Made by a program: the position numbers and the translations under genes | DNA from: Cetobacterium sp. NK01 | GTDB taxonomy: Bacteria; Fusobacteriota; Fusobacteriia; Fusobacteriales; Fusobacteriaceae | Reading direction: 5' to 3' | Assembly: GCF_024506395.1 (NCBI RefSeq) | Contig: NZ_JANIBO010000007.1 | Span: forward strand, 1-64,000 | Length of the DNA: 64,000 bases | The notes under the pieces: model-generated | Told to the model about the DNA's origin: nothing | The model's input: only the letters and a program-made list of their open reading frames with translations | Database searches by the model: none | Shown: piece after piece, positions 19,251 through 28,323 of the stretch | How positions within the stretch are numbered: position 1 is the stretch's first letter | Layout of the letters: the number at the start of each line of letters is the position of its first letter

Positions 19251-19266
19251 TATGAAAACGCATACT
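19251..19266. promoter_or_regulatory. possible autoregulatory operator of the lacI-type gene
   Basis: GTATG and CATAC flank an AAAACG centre 18-33 nt upstream of the regulator start. It is a weaker match to the LacI consensus than the 19438 site. Confidence 0.4.
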
Positions 19267-19362
19267 TTTAATAAATATTTGATTTTATTATAATACCAAA
19301 AGTTTATTTTTGCAACATTTTTTAATTTTTTTAATAAAAATTATTTTTTTATAAAATTTATG

Positions 19363-19391
19363 TTGCATATAAAAATATTATGTGTTATAAA
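19363..19391 (+). promoter_or_regulatory. promoter of the ABC-importer/alpha-galactosidase operon
   Basis: -35 TTGCAT (19363-19368) and -10 TATAAA (19386-19391) are separated by 17 bp. They lie upstream of a perfect LacI-type operator at 19438, which would be in the early transcribed region. Confidence 0.55.
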
Positions 19392-19437
19392 TGATTATAT
19401 AAACAATAAACGAACATAATATTTTTTTATATGACTA

Positions 19438-19451
19438 TGAAATCGCTTTCA
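19438..19451. promoter_or_regulatory. perfect LacI/cre-type operator
   Basis: TGAAATCGCTTTCA fits every position of the CG-centred LacI/CcpA consensus; with one flanking base each side it forms an ATGAAA/TTTCAT dyad. It lies 24 nt before the first permease gene and downstream of the promoter, a roadblock-type position. Confidence 0.75.
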
Positions 19452-19475
19452 TTATGTAAGAAAAAGGAGGGTAAT

Positions 19476-20348
19476 ATGAATTTTAAAAACTTTAAAACAA
19501 TTAACTGGATGTATTGGCCATCTCTTATACTTTTTATAGCTTTGGTTTTCTATCCGTTTGCCCATGGAATAAGAATATCTTTTACTGACTGGAATGGATT
19601 TTCTCAAGGATATAATTATGTGGGAATGGCAAACTTTAAAAGACTTTTTATTGATAATAACTTTTTTATATCTTTTAAAAATACTATTATTTATGGAGTT
19701 GGAAGTACAATACTTCAACAAGTAATCGGTATTAGTTATGCTTTACTTTTAAATAAAGATTTTAAAGGAAGAAATCTTTTAAGAGCAGTTATATATCTAC
19801 CTGTTCTAATTTCTGGACTTATTATGGGATATATGTGGTACTTCATTTTCCAATATAGTGATGGTGCTTTAAATGATATACTTTTATACTTTAATAAGGA
19901 AGCTAATGATTGGTTAGGTGACCCTAAATTTGGTGTATGGATAATTGTATTCGTTAATAGTATTCAATATTGTGGTGTTTCTATGGTTATATATCTTGCA
20001 GGTCTTCAATCTATATCTAAATCTTATTATGAAGCAGCTGATATAGATGGTGCTACTGCTATACAAAAGTTTTTCAATATAACGTTACCTCTTTTAAAAC
20101 CAGCTATTATAACAAGTTTTACTATAAACTTAATCGGTGGTTTAAAATTATTTGATGCTATAAAAGCTTTAACAAATGGAGGACCCGGATATTCATCAAA
20201 CTCTATTTCAACTCTTGTTAATGTTGCATACTTTAGATCACAAATGGCTGGATATGCTTCTTCTATGGGACTTGCTTTATTTATATTTATAGTTTTTATA
20301 ACAATAATTATTCAAAAGAAATTTACTGTTAAAGAGGGTGAATTATAG
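19476..20348 (+). CDS. ABC sugar importer permease, MalF/UgpA type
   Basis: A 290-residue inner-membrane permease with six TM segments. The EAADIDGATAIQKFFNITLPLLKP (EAA) loop that docks the ATPase lies near residue 190. ATG 19476 follows GGAGGG at 6-7 nt; the longer frame starts inside the operator and is unlikely. It pairs with the next permease and the lipoprotein at 21198. No ATPase gene is present here, so a shared MsmK/MalK-type ATPase encoded elsewhere must power it. Confidence 0.9.
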   Translation: MNFKNFKTINWMYWPSLILFIALVFYPFAHGIRISFTDWNGFSQGYNYVGMANFKRLFIDNNFFISFKNTIIYGVGSTILQQVIGISYALLLNKDFKGRNLLRAVIYLPVLISGLIMGYMWYFIFQYSDGALNDILLYFNKEANDWLGDPKFGVWIIVFVNSIQYCGVSMVIYLAGLQSISKSYYEAADIDGATAIQKFFNITLPLLKPAIITSFTINLIGGLKLFDAIKALTNGGPGYSSNSISTLVNVAYFRSQMAGYASSMGLALFIFIVFITIIIQKKFTVKEGEL

Positions 20349-21175
20349 TGAACTTTATTAAACATAATTTAAAAAAATTAATTTTTGGAGCTTTTGTAAT
20401 TATTCTTGGTTCTATTCATCTAATACCTATATATATAACTACAACAGTTGCTTTTAAGAAAAAAACAGATTTAAGCTCTAGATGGCTTTTACCTACGGAA
20501 TTATATTTTGATAACTTTATACATGCTTTTGAAAAAGCTGAACTACTTCTTGCTATGAAAAATAGTTTTATTATAACTGCTTGTTCTATAGTTTTAATAA
20601 CTACACTTGGAGCATTAGCTGCATATCCATTAGCAAGACATAAAAGTGTTACAAACAAAGTTATTCTAAATTTAATTCTAGCGGTTATGATGGTTCCACC
20701 GCTTAGTATTTTGGTACCTTTATTAACTACCTTAACAAGAATTCATGGAATAAATACTTATTGGGGAATTATTTTAACATTAACAACTTTTAATCTACCA
20801 CTTAGTATTTTCTTATACAGTAACTTTATTCATACTATACCAAAAGAGTTAGAGGAAGCTGCTATGATTGATGGTTGTAGTAAATTTAGAACTTTCCGTA
20901 CAGTTATATTTCCACTTTTAAAACCTATAACAGCTACTGTTATTATATTAACTGGTGTTGGAATTTGGAATGACTACCAATTTTCAGTTTATCTTTTACA
21001 ATCACAAAAGATGAAAGTCGTTACTTTAGCTATATCATCATTTTTTAGTACATCTTCATCAAATCTAGGAGCTGCTGCTGCTGGAGCAATTATTGCTGTT
21101 TTACCTGTAATTGTTTTATATATATTCCTACAAAGATATTTCATTGCTGGAATGACAAGTGGATCAATAAAATAA
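20348..21175 (+). CDS. ABC sugar importer permease, MalG type
   Basis: A 275-residue permease with six TM segments and the EAA loop (LEEAAMIDGCSKFRTFRTVIFPLLKP) near residue 175. The GTG start overlaps the previous stop by one base (TAGTG), so translation is coupled. It forms the heterodimeric membrane channel with the upstream permease. Confidence 0.9.
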   Translation: MNFIKHNLKKLIFGAFVIILGSIHLIPIYITTTVAFKKKTDLSSRWLLPTELYFDNFIHAFEKAELLLAMKNSFIITACSIVLITTLGALAAYPLARHKSVTNKVILNLILAVMMVPPLSILVPLLTTLTRIHGINTYWGIILTLTTFNLPLSIFLYSNFIHTIPKELEEAAMIDGCSKFRTFRTVIFPLLKPITATVIILTGVGIWNDYQFSVYLLQSQKMKVVTLAISSFFSTSSSNLGAAAAGAIIAVLPVIVLYIFLQRYFIAGMTSGSIK

Positions 21176-21197
21176 AAATTTAAGGAGTGAATAAATT

Positions 21198-22436
21198 ATG
21201 AAAAAAATAGTTCTATCATTGGCACTTTTGGGTCTTCTTACTGCATGTGGTGATAAAGAGCCTAAAGCTAAAAAGAAAAATATAGTTGTCACAAGTAATT
21301 CTCACAATGGTGAGCCATCTTCTGTTGCTTTAGAAGAAATTATAAAAGAATATAATCAAAATAATCCAGAAGTTAATATCGAATTTATACCAGGATCTTC
21401 AGATTATGAAGAAACTATGAAAACCAAAATGGCTACAAACTCTTTACCTGATATATTTGGTACCCATGGTTGGTCTGTAAATAGATATAAAGAATATCTA
21501 GAGCCTTTAAATAATAGAGAGTGGGCAAAATATTTAAGTCCAGCTATTGCTCCTGTTATTACCGATGAAAATGATAAATTTTATATATTACCTCTTGATG
21601 TTGATATAGTTGGGCTACCTTATAACTTAGATGTTTTAGAAGCTGCTGGAGTAAATCCAAAAGAGATTAAAACTACCGATGATTTTATTGCTGCTCTTGA
21701 AAAAGTAAAACAAATTGGCGTAACACCAATATATATAGGAGGAAAAGATTCTGCTTCTGTTGGAAATATATATGACTGGATAGCTCCAGGTCTTATTATC
21801 TTAACTAATGATAATCCACAAGGTGAAAACCTTAAAAATGGAATTTTTGATGAAAAAGCTTGGAATCAAACTGGTGAATTTATTAAAACTCTTGTAGATA
21901 ATGGTTATATAAATAGAGATGCATTAACAGGAAATGAGGCTGCTAGAGCTCTTGGAACTGGAAAAGCTGCATTTTTATTCTTTGGAACTTCTATGATTAA
22001 TGAAGGAAATAGCTATAATCCTAATGCTAGACTTGATTTTATTGCATTACCCACTAAAGATAGAGATCAAAAATCATATTTTATTACTGGTGAAAGAATG
22101 GCCCTTGGTGTTTGGAAAGATTCTCCAAACAAAAAAGAAGCTTTAGAATTCTTAGATTATTTAGCAAAACCAGAAAATGTATCTAAAATGGCAACCGCAA
22201 ATATTTTACCTACTGGACTTACAAATGCTAAAAGTGATCTTGGAAAGTTTGAAGATAGCTACAATTTAGGAGATCAATATCAATATGTTGGTTTCTTTGA
22301 TCGAGAGTACTTACCTAGTGGAGCTTGGGAAACTCTTTGTTCTATTGGAGCTTCTATTATATCTGGACAAATGACTGTTTCTGAAGCTTCTAAAAAAATG
22401 AAAGAAGATTTTGATAAATTGAAAAAAAATAAATAA
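21198..22436 (+). CDS. ABC importer sugar-binding lipoprotein
   Basis: A 412-residue family-1 extracellular solute-binding protein. The signal peptide ends in a lipobox (LLTAC, Cys17), so it is anchored as a periplasmic lipoprotein. Then comes an ITVTS-like start and a repeated alpha/beta binding fold (NNPEVNIEFIPGSSDYEETM; DIFGTHGW). The ribosome site AAGGAG precedes the ATG. It would capture an oligosaccharide, most likely an alpha-galactoside, judging by the GH36 gene 10 bp downstream. Confidence 0.9.
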   Translation: MKKIVLSLALLGLLTACGDKEPKAKKKNIVVTSNSHNGEPSSVALEEIIKEYNQNNPEVNIEFIPGSSDYEETMKTKMATNSLPDIFGTHGWSVNRYKEYLEPLNNREWAKYLSPAIAPVITDENDKFYILPLDVDIVGLPYNLDVLEAAGVNPKEIKTTDDFIAALEKVKQIGVTPIYIGGKDSASVGNIYDWIAPGLIILTNDNPQGENLKNGIFDEKAWNQTGEFIKTLVDNGYINRDALTGNEAARALGTGKAAFLFFGTSMINEGNSYNPNARLDFIALPTKDRDQKSYFITGERMALGVWKDSPNKKEALEFLDYLAKPENVSKMATANILPTGLTNAKSDLGKFEDSYNLGDQYQYVGFFDREYLPSGAWETLCSIGASIISGQMTVSEASKKMKEDFDKLKKNK

Positions 22437-22446
22437 GGAGTATAAG

Positions 22447-24693
22447 ATGAATATATTTTTTAATTCTAATAACATGGAGTTTCATTTACAAAATGATAAG
22501 ATTAGTTATATTATAAAAGTTTTAGGTACTGGTGATTTAGGTCATCTATATTTTGGTAAAAGATTAAATCACAGAGAAAATTTCTCAAATATGCTTCAAA
22601 TATTTGAACATCAAGTTCCTTATACTCCTGAACAAATTGATGGTGTATCTGGATTTGCTTTAGATACTTTAAAACAAGAGTTTCCAGCTTTTGGAACAGG
22701 TGACTACAGAGAGCCAGCATATGTAATATTACAAGAAAACGGTAGTAGAGTTACTGATTATAAATTTTCTAAATATGAGATTTTTAATAGAAAACCAAGC
22801 TTAAAAGGTCTCCCACAAACTTATCTTGAAAATGATGATGAAGCTAAAACATTACAGATAACATTAAAAGATAAGCACTTAAATTCAGAGATTATATTAT
22901 CATATACTATATATAAAAATTATCCAATTATTACAAGAAACTCTAATATTATAAATAATGGATCTTCTCCTTTAACTTTAGAAAGATTTTTAAGTTTTAA
23001 CATGGATATTCCACAAAAAAATTATGAACTTATGCATCTTTCTGGTGCTTGGGCTAGAGAAAGACATGTTGTTACAACACCTATAAATCAAAATAGAATA
23101 TCTATTGATAGTAAAAGAGGAGCTAGTAGTTCTAATAATAACCCTTTTATAGCATTAAAAGAGATTGGTGCTGATGAATTTAAAGGTGAATACATTGGAG
23201 TTAACCTTGTTTATAGTGGAAACTTCTTAGCTCAAGTTGAAAAAGATCACTACGATAATATTAGAATTAATATGGGAATAAATCCTTTTAATTTCTCGTG
23301 GATTTTAGAAAAAGATGAAACTTTTGAAGCACCTGAAGTTGTTATGTGCTACTCAGACTCTGGACTTAATACACTTAGTCAAAATTATCATAAATTCTAT
23401 CAAAATAATCTTATTAGAGGAGAATGGAAACATAAAGCTAGACCTATTTTAATAAATAATTGGGAAGCTACATATTTTGATTTTGATGAAGATAAAATAG
23501 TTCAAATAGCTATAAAAGCAAAAGAATTAGGAGTAGAACTTTTTGTTTTAGATGATGGTTGGTTTGGTACTAGAAATGGAGATACTTCTGGACTAGGTGA
23601 CTGGTGGAGTAATTTATCAAAATTACCTAGTGGTGTAGAAGGACTTTCTAAAAAAATAGATGAAATGGGTATGAAATTTGGTCTTTGGTTTGAACCTGAA
23701 ATGGTAAATCCTGACACAGATCTTTATAGACAGCATCCTGAGTGGGCTCTTTCTATACCAAATAGAAAACCAACTTTAAGTAGAAATCAGTTAACCCTAG
23801 ATTTAGGTAGAGCTGAAGTTAGAGATTACCTTTATGAAAAACTTTCAAAAATATTAAGAGAATCTAAAATATCTTACATTAAGTGGGATATGAATAGAAA
23901 TATGACTGATGTATGGTCTGGTGTTTTAGAAGGTAAAAGACAGGGTGAAACCGCACATAGATATATTCTTGGAGTATATGACTTAATGGAAAGATTAACT
24001 ACTGAGTTCCCTCATATTTTATTTGAATCTTGTGCTGGTGGTGGAAATAGATTTGATGCTGGTATGCTTTATTATATGCCACAGATATGGACAAGTGATG
24101 ATACTGATGCTGTTGAAAGATTAAAAATACAATATGGTACATCAATAATTTATCCTATATCGTCTATGGGAGCTCATGTATCAGCTGTTCCTAATCATCA
24201 AACAGGTAGAATCACATCTATTGATACTAGAGCAAATGTTGCATTCTTTGGTGCTTTCGGTTATGAACTTGATTTAAATCATATAACGGATGATGAAGCT
24301 AATTCTGTTAAAAGACAAATAGAATTTTTTAAAGAAAATAGAGAATTATTACAATTTGGAACTTTCCATAGAATTGAATCACCATTTGAAAATGGGTTCC
24401 AAAATGTATCTTGGATTATGGTAAATAAAGATCAATCAGAAGCTATCTTAGGTGTTTATAGAATTCATTCTATTCCAAATCCAAGTTTTGATAAAGCTTT
24501 TGCTGCTGGATTAAATCCAGATTTTAAATATAAAATTGAGCATGAAGATATCTTAGGAGAAATTTTCTACGGAGATGAACTTATGTATTCTGGTATTAAA
24601 TTTAGAAAAATTGGTATAGATACTCATGATTCTAAGAATTTAGAAAAACTTGGAGATTATAGTAGTAAAATTATCAAGATAACAAAAATATAG
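22447..24693 (+). CDS. GH36 alpha-galactosidase
   Basis: A 748-residue cytoplasmic enzyme of normal GH36 length: N-terminal beta-sandwich, TIM barrel, C-terminal beta domain. The catalytic nucleophile Asp is in KWDMNRN near residue 478, and the acid/base Asp in WTSDDTDAVERL near 549. LFVLDDGWFG near 363, WFEPEMVNPD near 417 and SCAGGGNRFDAG near 528 are family landmarks. It releases alpha-1,6-galactose from melibiose, raffinose or stachyose. It shares an operon with the importer (10-bp gap), so imported oligosaccharides are cut inside the cell and the sucrose left over suits the GH32 enzyme. Confidence 0.93.
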   Translation: MNIFFNSNNMEFHLQNDKISYIIKVLGTGDLGHLYFGKRLNHRENFSNMLQIFEHQVPYTPEQIDGVSGFALDTLKQEFPAFGTGDYREPAYVILQENGSRVTDYKFSKYEIFNRKPSLKGLPQTYLENDDEAKTLQITLKDKHLNSEIILSYTIYKNYPIITRNSNIINNGSSPLTLERFLSFNMDIPQKNYELMHLSGAWARERHVVTTPINQNRISIDSKRGASSSNNNPFIALKEIGADEFKGEYIGVNLVYSGNFLAQVEKDHYDNIRINMGINPFNFSWILEKDETFEAPEVVMCYSDSGLNTLSQNYHKFYQNNLIRGEWKHKARPILINNWEATYFDFDEDKIVQIAIKAKELGVELFVLDDGWFGTRNGDTSGLGDWWSNLSKLPSGVEGLSKKIDEMGMKFGLWFEPEMVNPDTDLYRQHPEWALSIPNRKPTLSRNQLTLDLGRAEVRDYLYEKLSKILRESKISYIKWDMNRNMTDVWSGVLEGKRQGETAHRYILGVYDLMERLTTEFPHILFESCAGGGNRFDAGMLYYMPQIWTSDDTDAVERLKIQYGTSIIYPISSMGAHVSAVPNHQTGRITSIDTRANVAFFGAFGYELDLNHITDDEANSVKRQIEFFKENRELLQFGTFHRIESPFENGFQNVSWIMVNKDQSEAILGVYRIHSIPNPSFDKAFAAGLNPDFKYKIEHEDILGEIFYGDELMYSGIKFRKIGIDTHDSKNLEKLGDYSSKIIKITKI

Positions 24694-24717
24694 ATTTAAG
24701 ACACGGGAGAAAAAACT

Positions 24718-25713
24718 ATGAAAAAATCACTTTATTTACTTGCAGCCTTAGCTGTAATCAGTAATACCACTTTTGCTGAAACAACTTTAACTGAGGAAAT
24801 TTATAATACCCAAACCGAGGTTTTATCTGAAGTCATTATTCCTCAAGATAGTAAATGGTATTTTACTGGAAGACTTTATTTAGAAACAGAGGATATTCAA
24901 AACTCATCTAAAGTCAGAAGAGCTCCAAATAAAATGGAGAAAGTTGGTAATTCTGAAGATGGACTTTTCTTGGGGACTGGGGTTGCTGCTTCAAGAGACA
25001 GATTAACTTTAGATTTAAATGTTGAAAGAAGATACAATGGGGATGTATACTCTTTTAAAGAATCTGCAAGAGATATGACTAAAGTTGATTGGAAAGTTAG
25101 GTATCAACTCTTTGAAAAACAAGGTTTTCATATTAAATACAGAAATGAACAAGCTGATAATTTCAGGAGAGATAGGATTGAACTTGGAACTGACTGGAAC
25201 TACTATGATAATATGTTTACTGGGTGGGCTGTTATTGGTCATGATAAAGATAAAAGCAATGGTAAAAATTCAAAAGGAAACTTCTGGGAATTTGAATTTG
25301 GTCCAACTTTTTCTTTAACTGAAAAACTTTCTATAAATCCTACAATTTATAATATTGGAGAATTTTATGATAACTATGAAATGGTTGAAACCCAAATTAG
25401 AATTATGACACCTTATGTTGTTAATGAAAAATTAACAGTTATGCCTAGAATCAGATTAACTTTAGATAAAAATGTAGACGACAAAATTGATGGTAATTAC
25501 AAAAAAAGCTGGGATGCTACATTTGGAAATAGAATCAGATATGAATTAATGGCTAACTATATCATAAATGAAGATTTCTCAACTTTCATAAGCATTGGAT
25601 ATGAAAATGAAAAAAGAGACTTCGAAAACTCTAAATACTTTGGTGGAGTTAATGGAAAACAATCACATAATATGTGGTGTGGATATATTGGCTTAACTTA
25701 TAAATTTAATTAA
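24718..25713 (+). CDS. outer-membrane beta-barrel porin-like protein
   Basis: A 331-residue exported protein. The signal peptide ends TTFA-ET near residue 20. The mature part has alternating amphipathic strands with aromatic girdles (WYFTGRLYLETED, RLTLDLNVERRYNGD, FWEFEFGPTFSL) and a penultimate phenylalanine (LTYKFN), as in outer-membrane barrels. Found 24 bp after the alpha-galactosidase, it is probably the sugar-entry porin of the locus, comparable in role to KdgM/RafY-type porins; homology to those is not certain. It shows that the organism has an outer membrane. Confidence 0.8.
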   Translation: MKKSLYLLAALAVISNTTFAETTLTEEIYNTQTEVLSEVIIPQDSKWYFTGRLYLETEDIQNSSKVRRAPNKMEKVGNSEDGLFLGTGVAASRDRLTLDLNVERRYNGDVYSFKESARDMTKVDWKVRYQLFEKQGFHIKYRNEQADNFRRDRIELGTDWNYYDNMFTGWAVIGHDKDKSNGKNSKGNFWEFEFGPTFSLTEKLSINPTIYNIGEFYDNYEMVETQIRIMTPYVVNEKLTVMPRIRLTLDKNVDDKIDGNYKKSWDATFGNRIRYELMANYIINEDFSTFISIGYENEKRDFENSKYFGGVNGKQSHNMWCGYIGLTYKFN

Positions 25714-25747
25714 TCAAAAAATTATATATCCTATATACACTCAATAT

Positions 25748-25916
25748 AAATCATCTGAATCTAATTAAATATTTATATAAACTTTCAAGTTGGGGTAATA
25801 TTAAATTATCTAACTTGGAGGTTTTTTTATGAGAAGAAATATGTCTGAAGAAGAAAAGCAAAAAAGAATTAAAGTGAGAGAATTTTTGAAACAAAATCCT
25901 ATTTCCAGTCCTGATT
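25748..25916 (+). pseudogene. IS256-family transposase 5' remnant with left IS end
   Basis: From TCTAATTAAATATTTAT (25759 on) through CAAGTTGGGGTAATATT and GGAGG to ATG 25829 and the first 29 codons (MRRNMSEEEKQKRIKVREF...), the DNA matches the left end of the deleted IS256 copy at 40311-41055. Homology ends after ISSPD at about 25916. The reading frame then continues into unrelated codons up to 26044, so the 71-residue ORF is a chimera. Confidence 0.85.
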
Positions 25917-26033
25917 ATCTTATAAGATATGGCATGATTGAACAAGAGACAAATAGTGCAAATAGATTTGCAAAAGCTCCTAGGACTATTCCTATTATTT
26001 TAGATATTTGCAAAGATATGACTGAATTATGTC

Positions 26034-26087
26034 CTAATGCTTGACTTCTATTTTTCTTTCTTCAAATATATATTTTCCAAGAAAGTG
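26034..26087 (-). pseudogene. Tn3 transposase C-terminal scrap
   Basis: Seventeen codons reading HFLGKYIFEERKIEVKH then stop resemble the C-terminus of the Tn-A transposase (VNFLGKYIFEEEKIVSEDG). It points to an older Tn3 element once present here. It is short, so the call rests on the match FLGKYIFEE. Confidence 0.5.
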
Positions 26088-26151
26088 TAAAAGTCAATAA
26101 TTTTATTTTAACATTTACACTAGTCAAAGATAGTATAAGATGTTTAGTTAA

Positions 26152-26286
26152 GATAATTGTATTTTATAAACTAGAGTTAAGGTAATAAAAAATAGTTTAG
26201 ATTTTATAATTTCAAGTATATTTATAAAAAAAATCTAAAATTAATAAAGGGATGATTTTTTTAATCATCCCTAAAAATATAAAATA
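26152..26286. repeat. dispersed repeat R1, copy B
   Basis: A close copy of 14701-14842 with the same order: TAAACTAG half-dyad, ATAGTTTAGATTTTATAAT, AAATCTAAAATTAATAAA, then the GGGATGATT hairpin at 26248-26272. It ends 19 bp before the stop of the flavoprotein gene and probably supplies its terminator. Confidence 0.8.
26248..26272 (-). terminator. terminator of the flavocytochrome-like gene
   Basis: AGGGATGATT/AATCATCCCT hairpin, identical to the one at 14806, 33 nt past the minus-strand stop codon. Confidence 0.65.
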
Positions 26287-26304
26287 TTACTCTAAATTTT
26301 TTAG

Positions 26305-28038
26305 TTATTTATTATTAGCAGCTTTTTCTCCAGCAATTCTTCCAAATACAGTTATATCAGCTAAGGCATTTCCACCAAGTCTATTTGTTCCATGAATACC
26401 ACCTGTAACTTCACCAGCAGCAAATAACCCTTCTATAATCTCTCCATTTTTATTTAAAACTTCAGCATTTTCATTAATTTCAACTCCACCCATTGTATGA
26501 TGAATTGTTGGAATTCTAGCTCCAGCATAAAATGGTGCTTTTTCTATTTTTTTACCAAATAATTTTCTACCAAATTCATCAGATTTTTTATCAACAGCTA
26601 AGTTGTAATCCTTTATTGTTTTTATTAAAACTTCAGGATCTATCTCAAGTTTTTTAGCTAATTCATCTAAAGAATCAGCCTTAATAGCTCTATTTTCATC
26701 AACTAACTCTTTAATGCTTTCATTAAAATTATTTTTATCATTTTCATTTGGATAGACTTGTGAATCTACAATAACATATAATAATGCATCTGGTTGATTT
26801 AAAAGAGCATTGGTCATAACATCTCTTCTCTCATCTTCAGCAACAAATCGTTTCCCTTTTTTATTTATAAAAATTCTATCTTCAACAGTTGTTTCAATAT
26901 TTCCACTTAAACTTCCTGTTTTAGGATCTCCTAATGGTAGCATTTGAATATCTTCCATTCCTATTAGATTAGCATTGGCCATTTGTGAAAGGTTAATTCC
27001 ATCTCCTGTGGCAGCTGGAGTATTAGTAGATAATATATTTTCTGTTAATTTAGGGTTATACTTTGTTCTATACTCAATATTTTTAGAAAAACCTCCAGTG
27101 GCTAAAATAACACCATTTTTGCTCTTAATAGTTAATATCTCTTCAGGAGTTTCAACTACAGCACCAACAACTCGATTATTTTCAATAATTAGTTCTTTAG
27201 CTTGTGTATCTAGTAAGATTGGAACATTGTTTTCTTTTAAAAACTTTTCATAAGTTAAGATAAAACCAGTTCCAACGGGATCTATAGGCTTATGACTTCT
27301 TGGATAAAGAGCACCTAAAACTGTAAATACATCATCTTTAAATTTCATTCCCTTACCCTCAAGCCATTCAATACCTGAATAAGCATTATCAGTTAAAATT
27401 TTAACAAGCTTAGGGTTCCCTTTCTTATCCCCACCTTCAAAAGTTTGTTTATAAAAAAGTTCATTTGAATCTTCAATATTCATTGGTTTTTGTCTTTTAG
27501 GATCTACAGCATTGTAAGCTCCTCCAGCTAAAATAGTATTTCCACCTAAAAAACTCATTTTTTCAACTAGAATAACATTAGCCCCATTTTCAGTAGCAGA
27601 TGAAGCAGCAGCTAGTCCAGCTCCTCCTCCTCCAATAACTAAAACATCTGTATTTAATTCTCTCTTTTCTTTTTTTAATACTTTTTCTTTTTTAATTTTT
27701 CTTAATTCTGAAATATTAGCACCTGAACTTTTAAGTGCTTCTATAATACTTCTATAAAATCCATTACTTGATGATGTTGCTCCAGCCACCATATCAACAC
27801 CTAAACCTTGAGTTTCTATTATATCTTTTTTTATATTATTAAAAGCTGCGTCGGAAATTATACTTGTATCACTACTTGAAATAACTTTAATATCTTCTAT
27901 TTTTTGATTTTTTATTATTACTTCAGTTTTAATATCTGATTTGTACCCTTTCCCCGTTCCAATATAAACTCCATCTTTCATTCCATTTCCTAATAAAATT
28001 GTAGAAATTAAAAAGTAACTTAAAAATTTTGTTTTCAT
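26305..28038 (-). CDS. FMN-binding FAD-dependent fumarate-reductase-like flavoprotein
   Basis: A 577-residue exported enzyme: signal-like N-terminus (residues 1-20), then an FMN-binding domain with the flavinylation motif GATSSS near residue 85. It is followed by a FAD-binding fumarate reductase/flavocytochrome c domain (VLVIGGGGAGLAAA near 131, TGFILTYEKF near 256, HHTMGGVEIN near 514, and the C-terminal GGIHGTNRLGGNALAD). It probably reduces fumarate or a related enoate in the periplasm using electrons from membrane donors, as in anaerobic respiration. GAGGA lies 9-13 nt upstream of the ATG. The covalent-FMN role of the Thr/Ser is family knowledge. Confidence 0.88.
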   Translation of the reverse strand: MKTKFLSYFLISTILLGNGMKDGVYIGTGKGYKSDIKTEVIIKNQKIEDIKVISSSDTSIISDAAFNNIKKDIIETQGLGVDMVAGATSSSNGFYRSIIEALKSSGANISELRKIKKEKVLKKEKRELNTDVLVIGGGGAGLAAASSATENGANVILVEKMSFLGGNTILAGGAYNAVDPKRQKPMNIEDSNELFYKQTFEGGDKKGNPKLVKILTDNAYSGIEWLEGKGMKFKDDVFTVLGALYPRSHKPIDPVGTGFILTYEKFLKENNVPILLDTQAKELIIENNRVVGAVVETPEEILTIKSKNGVILATGGFSKNIEYRTKYNPKLTENILSTNTPAATGDGINLSQMANANLIGMEDIQMLPLGDPKTGSLSGNIETTVEDRIFINKKGKRFVAEDERRDVMTNALLNQPDALLYVIVDSQVYPNENDKNNFNESIKELVDENRAIKADSLDELAKKLEIDPEVLIKTIKDYNLAVDKKSDEFGRKLFGKKIEKAPFYAGARIPTIHHTMGGVEINENAEVLNKNGEIIEGLFAAGEVTGGIHGTNRLGGNALADITVFGRIAGEKAANNK

Positions 28039-28155
28039 TTTATAGTCCTCCCCCTAAATTAAAAAATTATACTATTTAATTACCTTATAATTTTTTATTT
28101 GTCAAGGTATTAAGGATGTATATACTTGAATTCTAAAGTAATAAATATGAATTTT

Positions 28156-28186
28156 CTAGTTACTATAATTACATTTTGTAAACTAG
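28156..28186. repeat. CTAGTTAC...GTAAACTAG dyad (partial R1 copy)
   Basis: The same dyad as at 14701-14731: CTAGTT, an ATAATTA(C/T)ATTTT centre, GTAAACTAG. Only this first part of R1 is present. It stands directly before the IS256 right-end scrap. Confidence 0.6.
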
Positions 28187-28198
28187 GATTAGGAAAAT

Positions 28199-28313
28199 TA
28201 AAAAAGCTATCTTAGCAAGAAGTATCTTGGTGTACCTAATCTAAGATAGCCTATTTAGACATTTAAAATTTGATAGCTAAAAAATGAATTTATACTAAAT
28301 TTGGTACACTCCC
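28199..28313. mobile_element. solo right end of an IS256-family element
   Basis: About 115 bp similar to 36306-36423: the GCTATCTTAG/CTAAGATAGC hairpin (28206-28250), then TTTAAAATTTGATAGCTAA and a terminal repeat ending ACTCCC. No transposase sequence accompanies it. It separates the flavoprotein gene from the sensor-kinase gene. Confidence 0.8.
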
Positions 28314-28323
28314 GTTAAATCTA

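Noticed and set aside
18238-19263. Longer LacI protein starting at 19263
   Set aside because: The extra ten residues precede the usual start and lack a ribosome site; AAGGAG fits the ATG at 19233.
25829-26044. 71-residue ORF as a real small protein
   Set aside because: Its first 29 codons are the start of an IS256 transposase and the rest is unrelated readthrough.
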